Shown: positions 9,016 through 18,609, counted from the first letter of the stretch. The stretch is 64,000 nt of DNA from Bradyrhizobium cenepequi (GCF_020329485.1 NZ_JAGKJI010000022.1:62001-126000); one strand, 5' to 3'. Notes: a model not told the origin generated them from the letters alone. A program made the numbers and translations.

Positions 9016-9486
9016 ATGGCAACTGCGTCTTCGATCACCATCCGTCGCGCCCGTCGCGACGATGTCTCCGTTATCGTCGGCATGCTCGCGGACGACCGGC
9101 TCGGCAGTGCGCGCGAGCGGATCGAGGATCCCTTGCCTCAATCCTATTTCGGCGCGTTCGAGAAGGTGGATCGCGATCCGAATTTCAAGCTCGTGGTCGC
9201 CGAGAGCACGGACAGCGTGGTGGTGGGCTGCCTGCAGTTGTGCATTCTGCCGGGCATAAGCTCGCAAGGCGCCTCGCGCGGCTTGATCGAGGACGTGCGC
9301 GTTGCGACCCACTGCCGCAGCCGCGGCATCGGCGAGCAGATGGTGGAGTGGGCGATTACGGAAGCGCGCGCCAACGGTTGCATTCTCGTCGAACTGCTCA
9401 CGCATCACACCCGCGTCGATGCGCAGCGGTTCTACGAACGGCTTGGATTTCAACGCAGTCACGTCGGCATGACGATACGCTTCTGA
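9016..9486 (+). CDS. GNAT family N-acetyltransferase
   Basis: A 156-residue single-domain acetyltransferase. It opens with I-R-R-A-R-R-D-D, typical of the first GNAT strand, has the acetyl-CoA loop CRSRGIGEQMVE near residue 105 and ends with A-Q-R-F-Y-E-R-L-G-F, the usual last helix and strand. It starts 18 bases after the GST gene on the same strand, so the two may be one transcript. The substrate is unknown. Confidence 0.88.
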   Translation: MATASSITIRRARRDDVSVIVGMLADDRLGSARERIEDPLPQSYFGAFEKVDRDPNFKLVVAESTDSVVVGCLQLCILPGISSQGASRGLIEDVRVATHCRSRGIGEQMVEWAITEARANGCILVELLTHHTRVDAQRFYERLGFQRSHVGMTIRF

Positions 9487-9726
9487 GTTGCGTCGAGTTG
9501 CGCGGCTACGATCGCTGATCGCAGTGGTAGTCTTCGCTCTGCGTTCCGGTTAACAAGCGGTAAACTACGCCGGCCTCCGTAATTTTGCCGGCAGGAACGC
9601 TCCTGCTAGTTACGCGTCTCCCAGCAGCAGAACATGATCCGCAAGAGATGATGATCAAGCAAAAAAGATCGAACGGATGACGTTCCAAAGTCATCGCGTT
9701 CAGGGGACGGCTCGGGGATATTTCAG

Positions 9727-9921
9727 ATGAAGCGATATTCGATCGTCAGGGCGGGCAACGAATACATCGTACAGGTCGATGAAAAGAGCATTATGAAAAT
9801 GTCCAGCCGGCGAAAGGCCATGAAGCTGGTGAACGTTGCGGCCGGACTGCTCGATCAGGTGCCGGCTCCAGCGCGCGACGAGCCCGCATCAATCGCCTGT
9901 GATCCTCCTGAAGTTCCTTGA
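9727..9921 (+). CDS. small hypothetical protein (64 aa)
   Basis: A 64-residue basic protein, M-K-R-Y-S-I-V-R-A-G-N-E-Y at the start, followed by a short amphipathic helix rich in Lys and Arg. It has no signal peptide. Its position in a gap between clear genes and a purine-rich stretch before the ATG favour a real gene. Function unknown. The 240 bases before it show no other gene or structure that I can name. Confidence 0.5.
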   Translation: MKRYSIVRAGNEYIVQVDEKSIMKMSSRRKAMKLVNVAAGLLDQVPAPARDEPASIACDPPEVP

Positions 9922-9999
9922 CGATCCCTTACCCTTCCACTATCTCCGACGGCGGGAAACCTCTCCCCACCGAGAGGCAGCTATCTGGAAGGGTAGATC

Positions 10000-11172
10000 A
10001 TGACTGCAGCGAAGCCCGCTTCGCGGCCGAACGTGCCGCATTTCTCCTCCGGCCCCTGTGCCAAGCGCCCCGGCTGGAATCCTCAAAATCTCAAGGACGC
10101 CGCCCTCGGCCGCTCGCATCGCGCCAAGATCGGTAAGGCAAAGCTCAAGCAAGCCATTGAGCTGACGCGCGAAGTGCTGGAGGTGCCGGCCGACTACAAG
10201 ATCGGCATCGTTCCGGCGTCCGACACCGGCGCGGTCGAGATGGCGCTGTGGTCGCTGCTCGGTGCACGACCCGTCACCACGCTGGCCTGGGAATCCTTCG
10301 GCGAGGGCTGGGTCAGCGACATCGTCAAGGAACTGAAGCTGAAGGACGCCACCAAGCTCAACGCCGGCTATGGCGAGATCCCCGATCTCTCCAAGGTCGA
10401 CCCGGCGAGCGACGTCGTCTTCACCTGGAACGGCACCACCTCGGGCGTGCGCGTGCCGAACGCCGACTGGATCAGCGCGACCCGCGAAGGCCTCACCATC
10501 TGCGACGCGACCTCGGCGGCGTTTGCGCAGTCGCTCGACTGGCCGAAGCTCGACGTCATCACCTTCTCCTGGCAGAAGGCGCTGGGCGGCGAGGCCGCGC
10601 ATGGCATGCTGATCCTCTCACCGCGTGCGGTGGAGCGGCTCGAGACCTACAAGCCGGCCTGGCCGCTGCCGAAGATCTTCCGCATGACCAAAGGCGGCAA
10701 GCTCAACCAGGGCATCTTCGAAGGCGAGACCATCAATACGCCGTCGATGCTCTGCGTGGAGGACTATCTCGACGCGCTCGACTGGGCGAAATCGATCGGC
10801 GGCCTGAAGACGCTGATCGCACGCGCCGACGCCAACACCAAGGTGCTCGCCCACTGGAAGGCGAGGACGCCGTGGATCGATTTCCTGGCCAAGGATCCCG
10901 CGATCCGCTCCAACACCTCGGTGTGCCTGAAGATCACGGATCCCGCGATCACCTCGCTCACGCCGGACCTGCAGGCCGACTTCTGCAAGAAGCTGGTCGC
11001 CCTGGTCGAGAAGGAGAATGCCGGCTTCGACTTTGCGCATTACCGCGATGCGCCGGCGGGCCTGCGCATCTGGTGCGGCGCCACCGTGGAAGCGAAGGAC
11101 GTCGAACTGCTCACGCAGTGGATCGACTGGGCGTTCGCCGAGATCAAGGCACAGCTGCCGAAGGCTGCTTAG
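10000..11172 (+). CDS. serC: phosphoserine aminotransferase
   Basis: A 390-residue PLP enzyme that makes 3-phosphoserine from 3-phosphohydroxypyruvate and glutamate, second step of serine synthesis. The sequence is of the alphaproteobacterial SerC type: FSSGPCAKRPGW at the start, the glycine-serine-poor cofactor pocket VPASDTGAVEMALW, the D-A-T-S-A-A motif and the PLP-binding Lys193 in FSWQKALGG. GGAAGGGTAG precedes the ATG. It lies 61 bases before serA, with a strong hairpin in the gap, forming a serine biosynthesis unit. Confidence 0.96.
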   Translation: MTAAKPASRPNVPHFSSGPCAKRPGWNPQNLKDAALGRSHRAKIGKAKLKQAIELTREVLEVPADYKIGIVPASDTGAVEMALWSLLGARPVTTLAWESFGEGWVSDIVKELKLKDATKLNAGYGEIPDLSKVDPASDVVFTWNGTTSGVRVPNADWISATREGLTICDATSAAFAQSLDWPKLDVITFSWQKALGGEAAHGMLILSPRAVERLETYKPAWPLPKIFRMTKGGKLNQGIFEGETINTPSMLCVEDYLDALDWAKSIGGLKTLIARADANTKVLAHWKARTPWIDFLAKDPAIRSNTSVCLKITDPAITSLTPDLQADFCKKLVALVEKENAGFDFAHYRDAPAGLRIWCGATVEAKDVELLTQWIDWAFAEIKAQLPKAA

Positions 11173-11180
11173 CGCTCTCT

Positions 11181-11213
11181 CCACCTCTCCCCGTTCTTCA
11201 CGGGGAGAGGTGG
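11181..11213 (+). promoter_or_regulatory. perfect hairpin between serC and serA
   Basis: CCACCTCTCCCCG and CGGGGAGAGGTGG form a perfect 13-base stem with the 7-base loop TTCTTCA. No T-run follows; the purine-rich 3' side lies just ahead of the serA start. It may set relative expression of the two genes by attenuation or RNA processing. It resembles the arms of the family A repeats. Confidence 0.6.
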
Positions 11214-11233
11214 GAAGGTAGAGGACCACTACC

Positions 11234-12823
11234 ATGTCAAAACCGAAAGTTCTCATTTCCGACGCCCTTTCGCCCGCTGCCGTGCAGATCTTCAAAGACC
11301 GCGGCGTTGAGGTCGACTTCCAGCCCAATCTCGGCAAGGACAAGGAAAAGCTCGCCGAGATCATCGGCAACTATGATGGCCTCGCAATCCGCTCGGCGAC
11401 TAAGGCAACCGCCAAGCTCATCGAGAAGGCCGCCCGGCTGAAAGTGATCGGCCGCGCCGGCATCGGCGTCGACAATGTCGAGATCCCGGCCGCCACAGCC
11501 AAGGGCATCATCGTGATGAACACGCCGTTCGGCAACTCGATCACGACCGCCGAGCACGCGATCACCCTGATGCTGGCGCTTGCCCGCGAGATCCCGCAGG
11601 CCGATGCCTCGACGCAGGCCGGCAAGTGGGAGAAGAACCGCTTCATGGGCGTGGAGATTACCAACAAAACGCTCGGCGTGGTCGGCTGCGGCAATATCGG
11701 CTCGATCGTCTGCGACCGTGCACTCGGCCTGCGCATGAAGGTGATCGCGTTCGATCCGTTCCTGTCGCCGGAGCGCGCCAAGGACATCGGGGTCGAGAAG
11801 GTCGAGCTCGACGATCTCTTCAAGCGCGCCGATTTCATCACCCTGCACACGCCGCTTACCGACAAGACCCGCAACATCATCGATGCCGTGGCACTTGCGA
11901 AGATGAAGAAGGGCGTGCGTATCGTCAATTGCGCCCGCGGCGGCCTCGTCGACGAGCAGGCGCTGATAGACGCGCTCAATTCCAAGCATGTCGCAGGCGC
12001 GGCCTTCGACGTGTTCAGCGAGGAGCCTGCGAATTCGAACGTCCTGTTCGGCCATCCGAGCGTGATCTGCACCCCGCATCTTGGTGCCTCCACCACCGAA
12101 GCGCAGGAGAATGTCGCGCTGCAGATCGCCGAGCAGATGTCGGATTACCTGCTCACGGGTGCGATCTCCAACGCCATCAACTTCCCCTCGATCACGGCTG
12201 AAGAGGCGCCGAAGCTGAAGCCGTTCATCGAGCTCGCCGAGAAGCTCGGCTCGTTCGCCGGCCAGCTCACCGAGAGCGGCATCGTCAAAACCCAGATCAC
12301 CTATGAGGGCCATGTCGCCGAGATGAAGATCAAGGCGCTGACCTCGGCGGTGCTGTCCGGCCTGCTGCGGCCGATGCTGGGCGACGTCAACGTCGTCTCT
12401 GCGCCGGTGGTTGCCAAGGAGCGCGGCATGGTGGTCGACGAGGTGACGCGCGCGGCGCAGAGCGACTACGAAAGCCTGATCACCGTGACCGTGACGACGG
12501 AACGGCAGGAGCGCTCCGTCTCGGGCACCGTCTATCACGACGGCAAGCCGCGGCTGGTCGACATCAAGGGCATCCGCGTCGACGCCGAGTTCGGCAAGTC
12601 GATGATCTATGTGACCAACGAGGACAAGCCGGGCTTCATCGGCAAGTTCGCGAGCCTGCTCGGCGACGCCAAGATCAATATCGCGACCTTCCATCTCGGC
12701 CGTGTCGCGCAAGGCGGCGACGCGATCGCGCTGGTCGAGATCGACGGCCCCGTTGCGGCGGACGTGCTCGCCAAGGTGCAGGCGCTGCCGCAGGTCAAGC
12801 AGGCCAAGGCGCTCGCGTTCTGA
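11234..12823 (+). CDS. serA: D-3-phosphoglycerate dehydrogenase
   Basis: A 529-residue enzyme of the long SerA type; it oxidises 3-phosphoglycerate with NAD+ as the first committed step of serine synthesis. Seen in order: the split substrate domain, the NAD-binding fold with GVVGCGNIGSIV near residue 148, the Arg motif NCARGGLVDE, the Glu in FSEEP, the His in TPHLGASTTEAQ, an intervening ASB-type domain after about residue 315 and a C-terminal ACT domain from about residue 457 (YVTNEDKPGFIG). The ACT domain usually senses serine. Downstream of serC on the same strand. Confidence 0.97.
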   Translation: MSKPKVLISDALSPAAVQIFKDRGVEVDFQPNLGKDKEKLAEIIGNYDGLAIRSATKATAKLIEKAARLKVIGRAGIGVDNVEIPAATAKGIIVMNTPFGNSITTAEHAITLMLALAREIPQADASTQAGKWEKNRFMGVEITNKTLGVVGCGNIGSIVCDRALGLRMKVIAFDPFLSPERAKDIGVEKVELDDLFKRADFITLHTPLTDKTRNIIDAVALAKMKKGVRIVNCARGGLVDEQALIDALNSKHVAGAAFDVFSEEPANSNVLFGHPSVICTPHLGASTTEAQENVALQIAEQMSDYLLTGAISNAINFPSITAEEAPKLKPFIELAEKLGSFAGQLTESGIVKTQITYEGHVAEMKIKALTSAVLSGLLRPMLGDVNVVSAPVVAKERGMVVDEVTRAAQSDYESLITVTVTTERQERSVSGTVYHDGKPRLVDIKGIRVDAEFGKSMIYVTNEDKPGFIGKFASLLGDAKINIATFHLGRVAQGGDAIALVEIDGPVAADVLAKVQALPQVKQAKALAF

Positions 12824-12846
12824 GCGCGGAGGTGCCAATTGCTGCG

Positions 12847-12991
12847 CCCTCGCCCCTTGTGGGAGAGGGCAGCTCCGCTGTTCGTACCAGACTCATTCGG
12901 GTGAGGGGTTCTCTCCACGAGCGCCGTCGCCCGTGGAGACAACCCCCTCATCCGGCGCTTCGCGCCACCTTCTCCCACAAGGGGAGAAGGG
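12847..12991. repeat. palindromic intergenic repeat, family A copy 2
   Basis: Begins CCTCGCCCCTTGTGGGAGAGG and ends CTTCTCCCACAAGGGGAGAA, with an internal GAGGGGTTCTCTCCAC arm. It is in the opposite orientation to the copy at 2889. Confidence 0.85.
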
Positions 12992-13039
12992 AAGGAAGGT
13001 CGCGCCGTTCGACCCACATATTCCGATCTGCGGAACATG

Positions 13040-13067
13040 ACGCCGCCTCCGGCATCGGAGGCGGCGT
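13040..13067 (+). terminator. hairpin, probable terminator of the ser operon
   Basis: An 11-base perfect stem ACGCCGCCTCC / GGAGGCGGCGT with loop GGCATC, followed by TTGCCGTTTGG. It lies after serA and the repeat and before the thiolase gene; the T-run is short, so efficiency is uncertain. Confidence 0.6.
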
Positions 13068-13151
13068 TTGCCGTTTGGCAGCTGACAAAATCTGTGTACG
13101 AATGGGCCAAGACCGGTCATATCAGGCCGTCCGAACAAGGGAGAAAACACA

Positions 13152-14324
13152 ATGCGTGAAGCCGTTATCGTTTCCTATGCACGCACGGGACTGGCAAAGT
13201 CCGCCCGCGGTGGATTCAACATCACCCCGCCGATGTCGCTGGCGGCGCACGCCATCAAGCATGCCGTCGAGCGCGCCGGCGTCGACAAGGAATACGTCGA
13301 GGACTGCTATCTCGGCAATTGCGCCCATGGCGCGCCGAACATCGGCCGCCAGGCCGCGCTGCTCGCCGGCCTGCCGAAGTCGACTGCCGGCGTCTCGGTG
13401 AACCGCTTCTGCTCCTCAGGGCTTCAGACCATCGCGATGGCCGCCAACTCGATCCGCTCCGACGGCGCCGAATGCATCGTCGCCGGCGGCGTCGAGAGCA
13501 TCTCGATTCCCGGCGGCGGCACGCCGAAGGAGTCGGTCGATCCGGAGTTGCTCAAGACCGCGCCCGACATCTTCATGGCGATGATCGACACCGCCGATAT
13601 CGTCGCCGAGCGCTACAAGCTCAGCCGCGAATACCAGGACGAGTTCTCGCTGGAGTCGCAGCGCCGCATGGCCGCCGCGCAGCAGGGGGGCAAGTTCAAG
13701 GACGAGATTGTCCCGATGAAGACCCGGATGAAGGTGGTCGACAAGGTGACGAAGGAAGAGAGCATCAAGGACTATGTCGTCGACCGCGACGAGTGCAACC
13801 GTCCCGACACCACGATCGAGGGGCTGGCGAAGCTCGAGCCGGTGAGGGGACCGGGCAAGTTCATCACGGCCGGCAATGCCAGCCAGCTCTCCGACGGCGC
13901 CGCGGCTGTGGTGCTGATGGAAGCCAAGGACGCCGAGAAGCGCGGTCTCGAGCCGCTGGGCCGCTTCGTTGCCTGGGCGACCGCCGGCTGCGAGCCGGAC
14001 GAGATGGGCATCGGTCCCGTCTATGCGGTGCCGAAGCTCTTGAAGCGCCACGGCCTGAAGATGGACGATATCGATCTCTGGGAGCTCAACGAGGCTTTCG
14101 CCAGCCAGTGCCTGTACTGCCGTGACCAGCTCGGCATCGATCCCGAGAAGTACAACGTCAACGGCGGCTCGATCGCGATCGGCCACCCCTTCGGCATGAC
14201 CGGCGCGCGTCTCACCGGCCACCTCCTGCAGGAAGGCCGCCGCCGCAAGGCCAAGTGGGGCGTCGTCACCATGTGCATTGGCGGCGGGCAGGGCGGCGCC
14301 GGATTGTTCGAGATCTATAGCTGA
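13152..14324 (+). CDS. thiolase (acetyl-CoA acyltransferase)
   Basis: A 390-residue thiolase that cleaves 3-ketoacyl-CoA or condenses two acetyl-CoA. The nucleophile is Cys87 in NRFCSSGLQ, the His is in GGSIAIGHPFGMTGAR near residue 343 and the second Cys lies in TMCIGGGQGGAGLFE near the C-terminus. N-E-A-F-A is present as expected. Beta-oxidation (FadA-like) seems more likely than PHB synthesis, but no fadB partner is adjacent, so the pathway is open. AAGGGAGAAAACACA precedes the ATG, and a strong terminator follows. Confidence 0.92.
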   Translation: MREAVIVSYARTGLAKSARGGFNITPPMSLAAHAIKHAVERAGVDKEYVEDCYLGNCAHGAPNIGRQAALLAGLPKSTAGVSVNRFCSSGLQTIAMAANSIRSDGAECIVAGGVESISIPGGGTPKESVDPELLKTAPDIFMAMIDTADIVAERYKLSREYQDEFSLESQRRMAAAQQGGKFKDEIVPMKTRMKVVDKVTKEESIKDYVVDRDECNRPDTTIEGLAKLEPVRGPGKFITAGNASQLSDGAAAVVLMEAKDAEKRGLEPLGRFVAWATAGCEPDEMGIGPVYAVPKLLKRHGLKMDDIDLWELNEAFASQCLYCRDQLGIDPEKYNVNGGSIAIGHPFGMTGARLTGHLLQEGRRRKAKWGVVTMCIGGGQGGAGLFEIYS

Positions 14325-14354
14325 GAACGGCTTCGGCTGAACGCTACATGAACC

Positions 14355-14386
14355 AAAGCACGGCGCCTCAAGCGCCGTGCTTTTTT
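14355..14386 (+). terminator. Rho-independent terminator after thiolase gene
   Basis: The perfect stem GCACGGCGC / GCGCCGTGC with loop CTCAA is flanked by AAA and followed by six T, 30 bases after the thiolase stop codon. Confidence 0.95.
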
Positions 14387-14515
14387 GTGCCTCACGCAAA
14401 CCGCAATCGAACCGGTTCTTTTCTCGCTGCGTCTCACCACCGATGGGGTGTGACTTTCGCCGCTGTCCGGTGCCGGATGGGGCGGAGTTTGCGCGCAATG
14501 CAGGAAAGGGATCCA

Positions 14516-16190
14516 ATGCGCTTGATTGCCAATTGTCTTGTCACCACCGGCCTGGTGCTGGTCACCCCGCTTGCCGCTTTGCCGGCGCGTGCGGCTGACG
14601 TCGATGCCTCTTCGACGGTGGATGCGGTTACCGTCTATCCGGATGGCGCGAGCGTCACCCGCGTCATCACGCTCGATCTGCCGTCCGGCGACAGCACGCT
14701 GGTCGCCAGGGATTTCCCGCTGTCGCTCGATCCATCCTCGCTGCGTGTCGAGGGCGAGGCGGGCAGCAAGCTGACGATCGGGTCGATCGACGCGCGGCGG
14801 CCGCGCGCAGCGCCGCCGGTCGACCTGCCGGAGCTCGACAAGCGCATCGAGGCGCTGAAGGACGAGCGTGCCAATCTGCAAGGCGCGATCGACGCCGCGA
14901 AGGCGCGCCGCCAGTTCGCCGCGCGCTTTGCGGAAGCCGCGCCGGTCGGCATCGGCGACAAGGGCGAAGCGCGACCGATCTCCGAATGGCGCGCCGCGTT
15001 CGCCGCCGTCGCTGAGGAGATTGCAACCGCCGACACGGCGATCCGCGAGACTGAGCGCAAGCAGCGCGACATCGACCGCGAGATCGCGCGGCTGGAACAC
15101 GATCGCGCCGCCAAGCCGCCGAGCAAGCTCGAGGTCCGTATTGACCTCGCTGCCGCGGCCGCGACGAAAGCCACGCTGCGCGTCACCTATTCGGTGCGCA
15201 ATGCGCGCTGGGCGCCGATCTATGACGCCCGCCTCGAGACCGGCGCGAAGGACCGCAAGCCCTCGCTCGAACTGGTGCGTCGCGCCGAGATCACGCAGTC
15301 GACCGGCGAGGACTGGTCGAACGTCGCGCTCGGCGTCTCCACCGTGCGCATCGCCCGCGGCGGCAGCGCGCCCGAATTGAAATTCGCTGGTCGTGCAATA
15401 TCCCCAGCCGCCGCGCCCGGTGCCGATGCCGGGCGCCGTGTCGGAGTCGGCGAGGCCTGCGCCGATGCTGCGCACGGCGCCCGCTGCAAAGTCCGCCGAC
15501 GCGATCGATGCGCGTGAGCGCGCTGAAGAGCAGCAGGCGGTGGCTGAGATCGGCGCCTTCCAGGCCACCTTCAAAATTCCCGGTCGCGTCAGCCTCGATG
15601 CCAGCGAAGGTGCGAAGAGCCTGCGCATCGCAAGCAGCGTGATCGTGCCCGACCTTGTGATCCGTTCCGCGCCGGTGCTAGACCCGACGGCTTTCCTTGA
15701 GGCGAGCTTCAGGCAGGCCGAGGACGCGCCGCTGTTGCCCGGCCGCGTGGCGATCTACCGCGACGGTGTGTTCGTCGGCCGCGGCAAGATCGCTTCCGCC
15801 GGCAAGGATGAAATGGTGCGGCTTGGCTTCGGCGCCGATGACAAGGTCGAGATCGAGCGCTCGGTGGTCAAGCGCAACGAGGGCTCGGCCGGCCTGATTG
15901 TGACGACGTCGAAGACCGACGAACGCTCGTTCAAGACCAGCATCCGCAACGGTCACGATTTTCCGATTCGCATCGCGATCGAGGATCAGCTTCCGGTCAG
16001 CGAGAATGAGGAGATCCTGGTCGAGATGCTGCCGCAGACCACGCCGCCGACCGCAACCAATCTGCGCGACAAGCGCGGCGTGCTACAATGGACGTTCGAC
16101 GCGAAGCCAGGTGAGCTCAAGGAGATCAATTTGGGCTGGCGCATCCGCTGGCCCAAGGACAAGGGAGTCGTGATGACGCCGGCGGGTTGA
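14516..16190 (+). pseudogene. MuiA/DUF4139 family protein, broken by a one-base frameshift
   Basis: The first part (14516 to a stop at 15517) has a signal peptide ending ARAAD, the N-terminal V-T-V-Y-P-D-G-A unit of DUF4140 and a coiled coil, then enters the DUF4139 domain. The rest of DUF4139 continues to 16190 in the next frame (ending NLGWRIRWPKDKG). The shift falls at 15383-15384: removing one T from GAATTGAAATTCGCTGG gives E-L-K-S-L followed by V-V-Q-Y-P-Q-P-P and joins the halves with no other change. It is either a true mutation or a sequencing error. The family is named for a mucoidy-inhibitor relative; its role is poorly known. GGAAAGGGATCCA precedes the chosen ATG. Confidence 0.85.
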
Positions 16191-16200
16191 GGCATTCTTA

Positions 16201-16346
16201 CCTCGCCCCGCTCTTGCGGGGAGAGGTCGAATTTGCGCAATGCGCAAATTCGGGTGAGGGGCTCTCTCCGCGAACACATCTGCCACCGTGATCGCGGAGA
16301 GAGCCCCTCATCCCGACCCTCTCCCCGTGAAGAGCGGGGAGAGGGA
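16201..16346. repeat. palindromic intergenic repeat, family A copy 3
   Basis: Starts CCTCGCCCCGCTCTTGCGGG, has the internal hairpin GAATTTGCGCAATGCGCAAATTC and the arm GGGGCTCTCTCCGCG, and ends CTCTCCCCGTGAAGAGCGGG. It lies between two convergent genes and could act as a bidirectional terminator. Confidence 0.85.
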
Positions 16347-16352
16347 GGGCGC

Positions 16353-17708
16353 TCACTTCGCCTTCAGGAAGTCGCCGACTTCCAGCAGCACGAACTCGTT
16401 GTCGTCGGCCTTGTTGGGATCGCGGCTCGAGGAGAACGGCAGGTTGTTGTCGTTGCCGACGATGATATGGGTGTCGTCGACGCGATCGACGTTCTCGATG
16501 GTGAAGAACGGGAAGGTCAGCACGCCGTCGTTGAGCGGCTTCTTCGCCTTCTTGTCGGGATCGCGGATCTTCATCAGGTCGATATAGGCGACCTTGCGCA
16601 CGGGCTTGCCGACATTGGCGTCGGAGAGTTCGATCTTGTAGACGCGCTTGAATTTCGCCAGATCCGGAAAGCAGTTCTGGCCGCGCTGGCCTTGCGGGCA
16701 GGCCTTGTCTGCGGTGCCTTCGCCATTGTCGCGCTCGATGATCAGGCCGGCCGTAGCGTCGATCATGTTGAAGTCGCCGATGGCGTTGCCGTTCTGCTCG
16801 AACACATATTGCCAGTAGCGGCCGGTGAACTTCTCGTTTGCCACGTCGAACTCAAGGATGCGCGAGGCTTCCTTGCCGTCGACCTTCTCCCAGTCCTTCT
16901 TCTCGGCGTCCCACAGCGGACCCTCGAGCAGGCCGTACAGGAACTTGCCGTCCTTCGAGGACGCAAAGCCCTCATAGCCTTTGGAGCGGCGCAGGTTGAC
17001 ATTGGTGTAGCTCGCGCCCGGCGCGCCGGGCGACTGCACCGACCAGTGATCGGGCGAGCGCACCGGCTTGCCGTCGGCCGTCGTCTCGAACACGGCCAGC
17101 ACCTTGCCGGTCTTGTCGGCCTTGATCACGTAGGGCCCGAACTCATCGCCCATCCAGAACGTGTCACCGATGATCTGGAAGCCTTCGGTGTCGAAATCGG
17201 CACCGGTGAGACAGCGCTTGGCAGTGTCCTCATGCAGGATGCGGAACGGCACCTTCTTGTCGGGATCGTGCAGGAAGATGGTCTCCTGCCGCTCGATCTT
17301 GCCGCTCGCCCAGTCGATCTTGTGCCGGTTCAGGTACAGCATCGAATCGGCCGAGTTGTAGCGCGAGCCCATGCCGTTGTCGGTGAGCACCCAGAACGTG
17401 CCGTCCGCCATCACCTTGATGCCGGAATGGCCCTGCAGCGGCTGGCCCTTGAATGGCAGCGACACGCCGGTCGGCCGCTCGTAGGACTTGCCCATCACGC
17501 TGCCGGCGGCGTCGACGCGGCGGCCGGTGGTGTATTTGCCCGAGGTCTTGAGATCATCAGGTGCATCGGCAGGCGCGTCGATGAAGCTTTCCGCCGGAAG
17601 CACGGCGTGGCCCTTGAGGGTCGCCGGATATTCGCCTTCGCCTTGCGCGAAGGCCGCTCCCGAGAGCAGCACGATGGACGCGACGGAGCAGAGCAGTGAT
17701 TTGCGCAT
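16353..17708 (-). CDS. exported esterase-like protein of the phytase family
   Basis: A 451-residue protein with a signal peptide (MRKSLLCSVASIVLLSGAAF...AQG) and the 'esterase-like activity of phytase' fold: Q-G-H-S-G-I-K near residue 92, W-V-L-T-D-N-G-M-G-S, D-T-E-G-F-Q-I-I near residue 172, the M-G-D-E-F-G-P-Y strand, and V-G-N-D-N-N-L-P near the end. These acidic turns are typical of the phytase-like propeller. It is probably periplasmic and may hydrolyse phosphate esters; the substrate is not known. It is transcribed alone. Confidence 0.82.
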   Translation of the reverse strand: MRKSLLCSVASIVLLSGAAFAQGEGEYPATLKGHAVLPAESFIDAPADAPDDLKTSGKYTTGRRVDAAGSVMGKSYERPTGVSLPFKGQPLQGHSGIKVMADGTFWVLTDNGMGSRYNSADSMLYLNRHKIDWASGKIERQETIFLHDPDKKVPFRILHEDTAKRCLTGADFDTEGFQIIGDTFWMGDEFGPYVIKADKTGKVLAVFETTADGKPVRSPDHWSVQSPGAPGASYTNVNLRRSKGYEGFASSKDGKFLYGLLEGPLWDAEKKDWEKVDGKEASRILEFDVANEKFTGRYWQYVFEQNGNAIGDFNMIDATAGLIIERDNGEGTADKACPQGQRGQNCFPDLAKFKRVYKIELSDANVGKPVRKVAYIDLMKIRDPDKKAKKPLNDGVLTFPFFTIENVDRVDDTHIIVGNDNNLPFSSSRDPNKADDNEFVLLEVGDFLKAK

Positions 17709-17814
17709 GTTGATCTCCCCTGAAGATAACGCCGCGGAGTTCTGGGAGGCGCGTGTTACATGCCGCTGACAGTTTCGTGACGGGGGGCGATTGGCGCTGG
17801 ATATGCCTGCGACG

Positions 17815-18609
17815 TTACGTCACCGGTCGCATCGTCTGCGGCAGCAGGAAGGGAATGCCGCCATCGGTATAGCTGATCGCGGCATCGACCTCGAAGATGG
17901 TGCGGATCGTGTCCGCGGTCATCGCTTCGCTGCGGCTGCCGTCGACCGCGAGTCGGCCGCGATGCAGGAGAACCAGGCGGTCGGCAAAGCGCATCGCGAG
18001 GTTGAGGTCGTGCAGGATCGCGATCACGGCGGTGCCGTTCTGCGCACGACGGCGCGCGGTCTCGACCAGATCGATCTGGTGCCTGAGGTCGAGGCTCGAG
18101 GTCGGCTCGTCCAGGAGCAGCAGGCCGGGGCCGTTAAGCGCTTCGCCGCAGGCGAGCTGCACCAGCACGCGGGCGAAATGCGCGCGCTGCTGCTCGCCGC
18201 CCGACAGTGTCGGCAATTGGCGATGGCGGAAGCCTCTCAGCCCGACTTCGTCCAGGGCGGACTCGACCAGCGGCGCCACTGTTGCGCGCGAGTTGTCGCC
18301 CGCGCCCATGTAAACGATCTCTTCCACGGTGAACGGGAAGGTGACGATGACGTGCTGCGACAGCATGGCGCGATGCCGCGCCAATTCGCGCGGAGGATAA
18401 GCGCGGAGCGGGCGCTGCTTCAATTCGACCGTGCCGCGCGTCGGCGTGATGTCGCCGGACAGCATACGCAACAGCGTCGACTTGCCGGCACCGTTCGGGC
18501 CGACGATCGCGATCATCTCGCCCGGATTGACGCGCAGATCGACGGTGTCGACCAGCGTGGCGCCGCCGACCACCACAGAGACCGAGCTCGCCTGCAGCAT
18601 CGGTGTCAT
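17815..18609 (-). CDS. hmuV: heme ABC transporter ATP-binding protein HmuV
   Basis: A 264-residue ATPase of the heme/iron-siderophore type that powers HmuU. Visible are Walker A GPNGAGKST near residue 36, the Q-loop region around LSQHVIV, the signature LSGGEQQRAHFAR near residue 138, Walker B LLLLDEPTSSLD and the switch His in AILHDLN. It overlaps the end of hmuU by 4 bases and is last in the leftward hemP-hmuT-hmuU-hmuV operon. Confidence 0.95.
   Translation of the reverse strand: MTPMLQASSVSVVVGGATLVDTVDLRVNPGEMIAIVGPNGAGKSTLLRMLSGDITPTRGTVELKQRPLRAYPPRELARHRAMLSQHVIVTFPFTVEEIVYMGAGDNSRATVAPLVESALDEVGLRGFRHRQLPTLSGGEQQRAHFARVLVQLACGEALNGPGLLLLDEPTSSLDLRHQIDLVETARRRAQNGTAVIAILHDLNLAMRFADRLVLLHRGRLAVDGSRSEAMTADTIRTIFEVDAAISYTDGGIPFLLPQTMRPVT

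Noticed and set aside
11237..12838. Open frame of 533 codons antisense to serA
   Set aside because: serA on the other strand has full family motifs; the antisense product shows no fold-like pattern and is rich in Arg, Asp and His.
14516..15517. MuiA-type gene as an intact shorter protein
   Set aside because: The product would end in the middle of DUF4139 with an unrelated Arg/Ala/Gly tail, while the true domain goes on in the next frame.
16233..17699. Open frame of 488 codons antisense to the phytase-like gene
   Set aside because: It starts inside a repeat and has shadow-frame composition; the opposite strand has a signal peptide and family motifs.
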